Shown piece by piece: positions 58,089 to 64,000 of a stretch of 64,000 nucleotides of DNA. The first letter of the stretch is position 1; each line of letters opens with the position of its first letter. The DNA is taken from the NCBI RefSeq assembly GCF_004054195.1, contig NZ_SBIW01000002.1, positions 496,001-560,000 of the forward strand, given 5' to 3'. Under the pieces are notes generated by a model, which saw only the letters and a list, made by a program, of their open reading frames with translations, was not told the origin of the DNA and did not search any database. Source of the stretch: Mucilaginibacter gilvus. GTDB taxonomy: Bacteria > Bacteroidota > Bacteroidia > Sphingobacteriales > Sphingobacteriaceae. Made by a program: the position numbers and the translations under genes.

Positions 58089-59347
58089 CATCAAAAGTAA
58101 TCAGCATTGTACTTGGCGGCGGCCAGGGTAGCCGTTTAGCACCGCTAACCCAAACACGTTCGAAACCGGCAGTGCCTATTGCTGGTAAATACCGATTGGT
58201 TGACATCCCCATCTCCAACTGTTTGCACTCGGGTATCGACAGGATATTCGTATTAACACAGTTTAACTCGGCATCGCTTAACAAGCACATCAAAAACACT
58301 TACCACTTCAGCACGTTTAGTACTGCTTTTGTGGATATTTTGGCCGCCGAACAAACCCCTACCAGCGGGGGATGGTTCCAGGGAACTGCAGATGCCGTGA
58401 GGCAAAGCCTGCACCACCTGGGCGTGCACGAGTTTGAATACGTGCTGATACTATCGGGCGATCAGCTGTACCAGATGGATTTTGATGAGATGATTAAACA
58501 GCACATCGAAAAAAAGGCAGATATCTCTATCGCCACTATTCCTGTACATGTGAATGATGTTCCGGGTTTCGGTATACTGAAAACGGATAATGAGAACCTG
58601 ATCACGTCGTTCATCGAAAAACCTAAAACCGGTTTCGAGAACTGGGTATCAGAAGTAAGCCCAGAAATGAAGGAGCAGGGCCGTATTTACCTGGCGTCGA
58701 TGGGAATCTATATCTTCAACCGTAAACTATTATACGATTTGCTGGAAGGTAATGACCATACCGACTTTGGTAAAGAAATTATCCCGCAATCAATAGAAGG
58801 GCATAAAGTTATTAGTTACCAATACGAAGGCTACTGGACCGATATTGGTACCATTCCATCTTTTTTTGATGCTAATCTTGGGCTTACAGATGATATCCCT
58901 CAGTTTAACCTGTTCGATAAAAACCAAATTTACACCCGTGCACGCATGTTGCCGCCAACCAAAATATCTGGCACACATTTGGATAGGTCTATCATTGCAG
59001 ATGGCTGTATCATCAACGCCAGCCTGATCACCCGCTCTATTGTAGGTATCCGTACACGTATTGGGCTTTATACCACAATAGATAGCTGCTATGTAATGGG
59101 TTGCGATAATTATCAAACCCTGGATGAAATTGCAGTTGCCAAAGCCAACGGCGACCCGGTTATGGGTATTGGCGACAGGTGTACCCTGCGAAACGCGATC
59201 ATTGATAAAAACACCTACATAGGCGACGACGTAAAGATAAACTGCGGCGGCAGATTGCCGGATGGGGATTTCCCTACTTATACAGTTGTGGATGGCATCG
59301 TTATTGTTAAAAAACGTGCTATTATACCAAGCGGAACAGTGATCTAA
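58085..59347 (+). CDS. glgC: Glucose-1-phosphate adenylyltransferase
   Basis: A 420-residue enzyme making ADP-glucose from ATP and glucose-1-phosphate, the committed step of glycogen synthesis. The nucleotide-binding start is VLGGGQGSRLAPLTQTRSKP (about 9-28), then PISNCLHSGIDRIFVLTQFN. The substrate-binding loop is FIEKPKTGFENW (about 180). The C-terminal left-handed beta-helix (SIIADGCIINASLITRSIVG and similar) carries the allosteric region. It is coupled to glgA upstream; a branching enzyme gene is not in this window. Confidence 0.98.
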   Translation: MTSKVISIVLGGGQGSRLAPLTQTRSKPAVPIAGKYRLVDIPISNCLHSGIDRIFVLTQFNSASLNKHIKNTYHFSTFSTAFVDILAAEQTPTSGGWFQGTADAVRQSLHHLGVHEFEYVLILSGDQLYQMDFDEMIKQHIEKKADISIATIPVHVNDVPGFGILKTDNENLITSFIEKPKTGFENWVSEVSPEMKEQGRIYLASMGIYIFNRKLLYDLLEGNDHTDFGKEIIPQSIEGHKVISYQYEGYWTDIGTIPSFFDANLGLTDDIPQFNLFDKNQIYTRARMLPPTKISGTHLDRSIIADGCIINASLITRSIVGIRTRIGLYTTIDSCYVMGCDNYQTLDEIAVAKANGDPVMGIGDRCTLRNAIIDKNTYIGDDVKINCGGRLPDGDFPTYTVVDGIVIVKKRAIIPSGTVI

Positions 59348-59367
59348 AACAAATAGTATCATAAACA

Positions 59368-59398
59368 AGAACGGCCCCGAAAATTTCGGGGCCGTTCT
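59368..59398. terminator. Bidirectional terminator between glgC and the convergent hydrolase
   Basis: AGAACGGCCCCGAAA and TTTCGGGGCCGTTCT form a perfect 15-bp stem separated by a single A. It starts 21 bases after glgC and ends just before the stop of the minus-strand gene, so it can stop both transcripts. Confidence 0.88.
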
Positions 59399-59399
59399 G

Positions 59400-60080
59400 T
59401 TAAAGATCTAAGCTTTCGCCAATAGCAGGCAGCTTAAGGTTAAGCCCCGCTTTAATAAATTTCTCTTTTACTTCTTCCTTATCTATCTTAATCACCGGGA
59501 ACGAATCGTAATGGATGCCGATGATATTTTTGCAGTTGATAAACGCCGCTGCTTTAATGGCATCATCCGCGCCCATGGTATAGTTATCGCCAATTGGTAA
59601 AAACGCCCAGTCGAGGTTTTCATCTTCCAGCAACTTCATATCGTAGGTAAGCGCGGTATCACCGGCGAAGTAGATCTTCTTGCCTTCCGAGGAAATCACA
59701 AAACCGGCCGGGTTACCACCGTTACTACCATCTGGCAATGCACTGGAGTGTACAGCGTTCACCATCTTCACCCGGCCAAAATCAAAGTTGAAGCCGCCGC
59801 CGATATTCATGCCATGCACGTTATCAATATCTTGTTTACCCAGCCATCCGGCAATTTCTGCTATGCAGATAACTTTTGCACCGCTTTGCTTTTGCACCTG
59901 CACCAGGTCGGCAACATGGTCGCCATGCCCGTGCGATACCAGGATGTAATCGGGTTTAAGACTTGCAACATCAACAATGCCTTTAGCCAGATCATTATAA
60001 GTAATAAACGGGTCGAACAGTAATTTTTTTCCGGCAGCCTCCAACTCAATGGTCGACTGGCCTAAATAGGTAACTTTCAT
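59400..60080 (-). CDS. UPF0173-type metal-dependent hydrolase
   Basis: A 226-residue metallo-beta-lactamase-fold protein. The metal-binding motif is VSHGHGDHVADLV (His, His, Asp, His; about 49-61). Further ligands are His in NAVHSSALPDG and Asp in YFAGDTALTYDM, and a final His in IIGIHYDSFPV. This matches the UPF0173/YtkL group, whose substrate is unknown. It is convergent with glgC and needs no partner gene. Confidence 0.93.
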   Translation of the reverse strand: MKVTYLGQSTIELEAAGKKLLFDPFITYNDLAKGIVDVASLKPDYILVSHGHGDHVADLVQVQKQSGAKVICIAEIAGWLGKQDIDNVHGMNIGGGFNFDFGRVKMVNAVHSSALPDGSNGGNPAGFVISSEGKKIYFAGDTALTYDMKLLEDENLDWAFLPIGDNYTMGADDAIKAAAFINCKNIIGIHYDSFPVIKIDKEEVKEKFIKAGLNLKLPAIGESLDL

Positions 60081-60173
60081 AAGTGATCAAATTAAAAGGC
60101 TCAAATTACAAAATACCGGTTAGATGTTTAAACGCGCAACAATGTTTAACGGTAATATTACATACCGGCAATA

Positions 60174-60479
60174 TTACTTGCCAAACAAGCCACCCATACC
60201 GCCAAACATAGCGTTGGTCATGGCGGCCATTTCGCTTTGGCTAACGTTATCGGCCTGCTCCATGGCTTTGTTAATGGCAATAACCAGCAGTTCTTCCAGT
60301 TCCTCTTTATCCGCTTCCTTTAAAAAAGCCTCATCAATACTTACAGATTGAACCACTTTATTACCATTGGCCTGCACGGTTATTTTACCACCTTCGGCAC
60401 TGCCGGTTACGCTGATCGCGTCCAGCCTTTTCTTTACTTCGCCAGCCTTTTGCTGGGCTTCCATTAATTTATCGAACAT
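60174..60479 (-). CDS. YbaB/EbfC family nucleoid-associated protein
   Basis: A 101-residue DNA-binding protein. It has an N-terminal helix (MFDKLMEAQQKAGEVKKRLD), the beta region GGKITVQANGNKVVQSVSID, and a C-terminal helix (LEELLVIAINKAMEQADNVS) with a Gly/Met-rich tail. The length matches the family, which forms tweezer-like dimers on DNA. In many genomes it accompanies dnaX and recR, but these are not adjacent here. Confidence 0.94.
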   Translation of the reverse strand: MFDKLMEAQQKAGEVKKRLDAISVTGSAEGGKITVQANGNKVVQSVSIDEAFLKEADKEELEELLVIAINKAMEQADNVSQSEMAAMTNAMFGGMGGLFGK

Positions 60480-60560
60480 GATGCCTCCTAACCCCTAAAG
60501 GGGAGTAAAGTTTATATTTATGGTTAAGTTTAGTTTATCCTCGGGATAGAATCAGGCTCA
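60480..60560. repeat. REP-like palindromes upstream of the YbaB gene
   Basis: AACCCCTAAAGGGGAGT (60488-60504) is a near-perfect palindrome of the CCCCT.AGGGG type, and ACTTTAGGGGTTTGGG (60559 on) repeats its half. They resemble the CTCTCC/GGAGAG palindromes at 40908-40973 and are probably dispersed repeats. Confidence 0.5.
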
Positions 60561-60579
60561 CACTTTAGGGGTTTGGGTA

Positions 60580-61788
60580 CTACTGATCCTCCGCCTCATC
60601 CCCCGCGCCATTATAGGCCCCTTTTCGCACTATAGGCATACCGATCATTTTATACAGATCGTCCAGGTGCAATAAACTTCCGTTAACCATGTTACCTAAC
60701 AAAACAATAGTTACATCGTTTTTCATGTCGCGCAAAAAAATATGGCGGAAGCCATGCCACCAGCCAGTGTGATAGATCACCTGCTGGCCTGGCGCTTCAA
60801 ATAAACGCCAGCCGTAGCCATAGTTAAAATGTCCGCGCACCATTGGGTTGCGCGGCGTGTAAGCCGAATCCTGCGTGGCGGGTTTTATTAAACGCCCGGC
60901 CCTAAGCGCCTGGTCAAAAATGTAAAGATCGCCAACGGTGCTGTAAATGCCTTTGTCGCCAACAGGGCCATCTAAAAAGTTTTGCGCTACAGAATACCGC
61001 CAACTGTTACGGTCGTGCCCAACTACATCAACGGGTATTTTATCATACACCGCTTTAGAATAAACAGCGGTATGTTTCATTCCGGCGGGTTTAAAAACAT
61101 TCTCCATCATATAATCGGCGTAACTTTTACCAGTAATTTTCTCAATAATGGCACCAAGCACCATGAAATTCGAATTGTTATAATGGAATTTTTTATCGGG
61201 AGCAATGTAGCGCGGCGGTTTATACTGCGCTATCATCGCCATAGCCCCGGCATTTGTTAAACCTTTTTTCTGGTCGCGGTGTTCTGCGCGGTAAATACCA
61301 TCTACAAAATACACGTAGTTCATCATACCCGAGCGGTGCGTAAGCAGCAGGCGGATGGTAACCCCTTCATACGGAAAATCGGGAAAAAATTCTTTAACGT
61401 TTTGGTCGAGTTTAAGTTTACCGCGTTCCCAAAGCTGCATAATGGCGGTACCGGTCATGGTTTTGGTTACCGATGCCAGCTCAAACTGCGAACCAAGCTT
61501 CAGGCTGTCCCGGGTGAGGTGGTTGGCCCAGCCCAGTGCATTCTCGTAAATTATTTTGCCTTTTTTAGCAACCAGCACGTTGCCGTTAAAACCGCTAACT
61601 TTATGCAGATGTTGCATAAATTCATCAATTTTTTTATCGGCGTCTTTAGGGTTATATTTTAATAATCCGGTTGGATCAAAGGGCTTCATTGTGTCGGCAG
61701 CGGCATTCTTTTTGTCGCCCGAGCCGGACGAACAGGCGGAAAACAAGAACAAGGAAGCCGCGAACGCAGCTTTGAGAGCAAAATTCAT
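60580..61788 (-). CDS. Class C beta-lactamase-fold serine hydrolase, lipoprotein
   Basis: A 402-residue lipoprotein starting at 61788 (MNFALKAAFAASLFLFSACS, lipobox FSACS). The active site of serine beta-lactamase/DD-peptidase enzymes is visible: SxxK as SVTKTMTG, YxN as YNNSNFMVL (YNN), and the KTG-equivalent as HTGWWHG near the end. This group includes esterases and D-aminopeptidases, so an antibiotic resistance role is not implied. The enzyme should face the periplasm or outer surface. Confidence 0.9.
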   Translation of the reverse strand: MNFALKAAFAASLFLFSACSSGSGDKKNAAADTMKPFDPTGLLKYNPKDADKKIDEFMQHLHKVSGFNGNVLVAKKGKIIYENALGWANHLTRDSLKLGSQFELASVTKTMTGTAIMQLWERGKLKLDQNVKEFFPDFPYEGVTIRLLLTHRSGMMNYVYFVDGIYRAEHRDQKKGLTNAGAMAMIAQYKPPRYIAPDKKFHYNNSNFMVLGAIIEKITGKSYADYMMENVFKPAGMKHTAVYSKAVYDKIPVDVVGHDRNSWRYSVAQNFLDGPVGDKGIYSTVGDLYIFDQALRAGRLIKPATQDSAYTPRNPMVRGHFNYGYGWRLFEAPGQQVIYHTGWWHGFRHIFLRDMKNDVTIVLLGNMVNGSLLHLDDLYKMIGMPIVRKGAYNGAGDEAEDQ

Positions 61789-62000
61789 AGGTAAAAAATA
61801 TTCGTTAAACGAAAGGCAAAAATGGAAAATATATAGAAGCAATAAGCGAAAAGTTTAAATAATGTTTCAACATAAATAAAAACAAGTTAAATTATCCTCA
61901 CAAGCATAAATCTTGCTCTTGTGTTTTGTTCTAAAAAAATTATGGAATCCTTCTCCATCTGGCATCTTATTGTTATAATTAACAATATAAACCTTACACA

Positions 62001-63023
62001 ATGAAACCGCTTTACAAAACCTTACTGCTGCTGGCCTTTGTTGCCATTTCGGTTACCGCTTACAGCCAGGACCGCGACAAAGTAAAACAACTGATAAAGC
62101 AAGGAGTTGCCCTGAACGATGAAGGAAAATACGACGATGCCATAGCCAAATACGCAGAGGCGCTAAAGATAGAACCCGGAAGCTACAACGCTAATTATGA
62201 AACGGCTTATACATTACAGGCGAAAGGAAAACCGCTGGACGCCATCCCCTACCTGGAAGCCGCTATAAAAATAAACCCCGAAAGCGGCGATGGCTACAAC
62301 ATGATCGGCAACATTTACGATGATAATAAACAACCCGATAAGGCGCTGGAATACTATAAAAGAGGAATAGCCGCCGCGCCCGATTATCAGCGCCTGTATT
62401 ACAATATAGCCGTCACTTATTATGGCCAGAAGCAATACACCGATGCCGAAGCAAACGCCATTACCGCTATTAAGTTAGATCCTAAACACGCCAGCAGCCA
62501 GCGGATATTCGCGATGGCCACAAACCGCCAAAACAAGTTGGGGGCATCGCTTTTGGGCTGGTGCAGTTTCTTACTGATGGAGCCGCAAACAAAGCGCTCG
62601 CCCGAGGCCCTGGCCTATGTGAAGGCGATCATCAATAACGGCGTGAAGAAAACCGGCGAAAAAAGTGTATCGATAACCATAAACGAAAAAGATCTTAGCA
62701 CCGGGAATTTATTGATGCCAATGGCGGTTGTCAACGCGACCTCCGATAAAAAAGAGCTCTCTGCAACCGACTCGCTGACGTTGCAGCTAACCGAACTATT
62801 TAAGGTCTCGCACAATATAGCTGATGATAAGGACCACCCATTTGTGGCAAAATACTTTACCAATTTTTTTGAAACCCTGTCCGCATCAAGCAATATGCCC
62901 GCGTTTACACGTTATATTAGCCTGAGCGGTTACCAAGAAGAGAACCTCGCCTGGTTTAAAGAGCACGACAAAGACCTCGCTGCTTTTGACGACTGGCTAA
63001 AAGCAACCAAACGGGAATTTTAA
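62001..63023 (+). CDS. TPR repeat protein with signal peptide, first copy
   Basis: A 340-residue secreted protein (signal to TAYSQ). Residues about 28-170 contain four TPR units (GVALNDEGKYDDAIAKYAEA, YNANYETAYTLQAKGKPLDA, DGYNMIGNIYDDNKQPDKAL, YYNIAVTYYGQKQYTDAEAN). The C-terminal half is a distinct domain (SVSITINEKDLSTGNLLMPM to PAFTRYISLSGYQEENLAWF), without a known catalytic motif. The next gene begins two bases later and encodes a close paralogue. Binding of another envelope protein is likely. Confidence 0.85.
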   Translation: MKPLYKTLLLLAFVAISVTAYSQDRDKVKQLIKQGVALNDEGKYDDAIAKYAEALKIEPGSYNANYETAYTLQAKGKPLDAIPYLEAAIKINPESGDGYNMIGNIYDDNKQPDKALEYYKRGIAAAPDYQRLYYNIAVTYYGQKQYTDAEANAITAIKLDPKHASSQRIFAMATNRQNKLGASLLGWCSFLLMEPQTKRSPEALAYVKAIINNGVKKTGEKSVSITINEKDLSTGNLLMPMAVVNATSDKKELSATDSLTLQLTELFKVSHNIADDKDHPFVAKYFTNFFETLSASSNMPAFTRYISLSGYQEENLAWFKEHDKDLAAFDDWLKATKREF

Positions 63024-63025
63024 AT

Positions 63026-64000
63026 ATGCGGTTTTACTTAAGCATCATCATTTTTATTTGTGCTTGGGGCCCTTGCTTTAATGCGCTGGCCCAAAGCGAT
63101 AATAGTGTGGCAGGCCTTATTAAACAAGGCGTAGAACTAAACAATCAAAAAAAATACCCGGAAGCAGCAGAGAGCTACAAAGCGGCCTTAGCACTCGAAT
63201 CCGACAATGTGCAGGCCAATTACCAAATGGCGTTTACGCTTTTCTCGGCAGGTAAAAATGCGGAGGCTCTGCCATTTATTGAAAAAGCCACCAAAGGCAA
63301 CAACCCCAAATTCACTGCGGCGGCTTACAGCCTCATGGGGAGCATTTACCAAAGTGTAAACCAGCTACCCAATGCGGTTAACGCTTACCAAAACGCTATT
63401 AAAGCCGACGGCAGCAACCAGCGTATTTACTACAATTTAGGGATAGCCTATTTTAAGGGTAAGTTATATGGCGAGGCGGAACAAACTTTTGCCATGGCTA
63501 TGGAGTTGGATAGCAGCGATGCGGGTAGTACCCGGATGTACGCATTATCGGCCTTTCACCAAAATAAACGGGCGGAAGCGACATTTGGTTTTTGCCGCTT
63601 TTTAATGCTGGAACCTAATACTTCCCGCAGTGCCGAAGCTTACGGCAACTTACAGAATATTTTGCAGGGCGGTGTTTTAAAGCCAGAGCCAGGTTATCAT
63701 GCATCGCCTGTGATGAGTTCTGCGGATCCCGGCAATAAAGTGTTAATAAAAGCACTTGCAGGCCTGGCAAACCGAAAGTACGCTACATCTGCTGATCTGT
63801 TAGCGGGTCAACTTAAAGGCATTTTCAATGCAGTGGGTAATATCCCCGTTGAAAAATATGCATTTTGGCAATCATTAGCTACCTATTTTAAAGCCATGAC
63901 GCTAACGGATAACGTCCCCCCCTTTGCCCGCTACATCAGCCAAAGCGCTAAGCCGGAAAGTATGAAATGGCTAAAGGATAACCCCGATAAGGTGAAGGCT
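63026..64000 (+). CDS. TPR repeat protein with signal peptide, second copy (partial)
   Basis: The frame is open from ATG 63026 to the end of the window (325 codons, no stop reached). It has a signal peptide (MRFYLSIIIFICAWGPCFNA, then LAQ), TPR units (LIKQGVELNNQKKYPEAAES, AYSLMGSIYQSVNQLPNAVN, YYNLGIAYFKGKLYGEAEQT), and a C-terminal domain similar to the previous gene (VPPFARYISQSAKPESMKWL). It is a tandem paralogue sharing the same transcript. Confidence 0.88.
   Translation, partial: MRFYLSIIIFICAWGPCFNALAQSDNSVAGLIKQGVELNNQKKYPEAAESYKAALALESDNVQANYQMAFTLFSAGKNAEALPFIEKATKGNNPKFTAAAYSLMGSIYQSVNQLPNAVNAYQNAIKADGSNQRIYYNLGIAYFKGKLYGEAEQTFAMAMELDSSDAGSTRMYALSAFHQNKRAEATFGFCRFLMLEPNTSRSAEAYGNLQNILQGGVLKPEPGYHASPVMSSADPGNKVLIKALAGLANRKYATSADLLAGQLKGIFNAVGNIPVEKYAFWQSLATYFKAMTLTDNVPPFARYISQSAKPESMKWLKDNPDKVKA

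Noticed and set aside
60580..61788. Antibiotic resistance beta-lactamase
   Set aside because: Only the general class C serine hydrolase fold is visible, and most such lipoproteins are esterases or peptidases.

Overview
The window looks like chromosome of a Sphingobacteriaceae bacterium (Bacteroidota), most likely Mucilaginibacter or Pedobacter. The grounds are a SusC/SusD pair with a hybrid two-component regulator, several TonB-dependent receptors with N-terminal carboxypeptidase-like domains, TAnnTTTG promoter elements, weak Shine-Dalgarno sequences, and families of palindromic intergenic repeats. No rRNA, tRNA, CRISPR array or complete transposase gene was seen.

Region 1 (0.3-16.3 kb, minus strand) is a polysaccharide utilization locus. 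A hybrid two-component sensor/regulator lies upstream of susC, susD and an IPT/TIG surface lipoprotein. A small secreted protein, an AraC regulator, a clan GH-A glycosidase lipoprotein and a GH27 alpha-galactosidase-type enzyme follow. The enzyme pair suggests a galactose- and arabinose-containing plant glycan. A five-unit tandem array of double-hairpin repeats lies between the regulator and susC.

Region 2 (16.5-25.1 kb, minus strand) holds an Oar-like TonB-dependent receptor, a two-domain HTH regulator, a large lipoprotein and a second TonB-dependent receptor. The two receptors and the lipoprotein each have TGTTA-type half-sites repeated every 11 bp upstream, the spacing expected for a PhoB/OmpR-type regulator.

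Region 3 (25-38.3 kb) is mainly core and stress-related genes: a glycosyltransferase, two ECF sigma factors, an FAD-dependent dehydrogenase, a DinB protein, a holin-like/YtxH cassette, an AI-2E family permease, a sigma-54 response regulator next to a stand-alone histidine-kinase DHp-like mini-protein, two paralogous beta-barrel proteins, enoyl-CoA hydratase and a B12-binding subunit.

Region 4 (38.4-47.3 kb) is an accessory region between glnS and trmB. A type II restriction-modification-Vsr cassette with visibly lower GC lies inside three nested, nearly concentric pairs of inverted repeats. The outermost pair is two copies of a MITE-like element with GCTCCTAACAAGGC termini.

Region 5 (47.3-64 kb) is housekeeping: trmB, an alkyltransferase-like protein, two VOC proteins, an AhpD-like protein, tag, polA, the overlapping glgA-glgC pair, a YbaB protein, a class C beta-lactamase-fold lipoprotein and two tandem TPR proteins. 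It also contains a multiply broken exbD-like pseudogene and a frameshifted antitoxin-like remnant.
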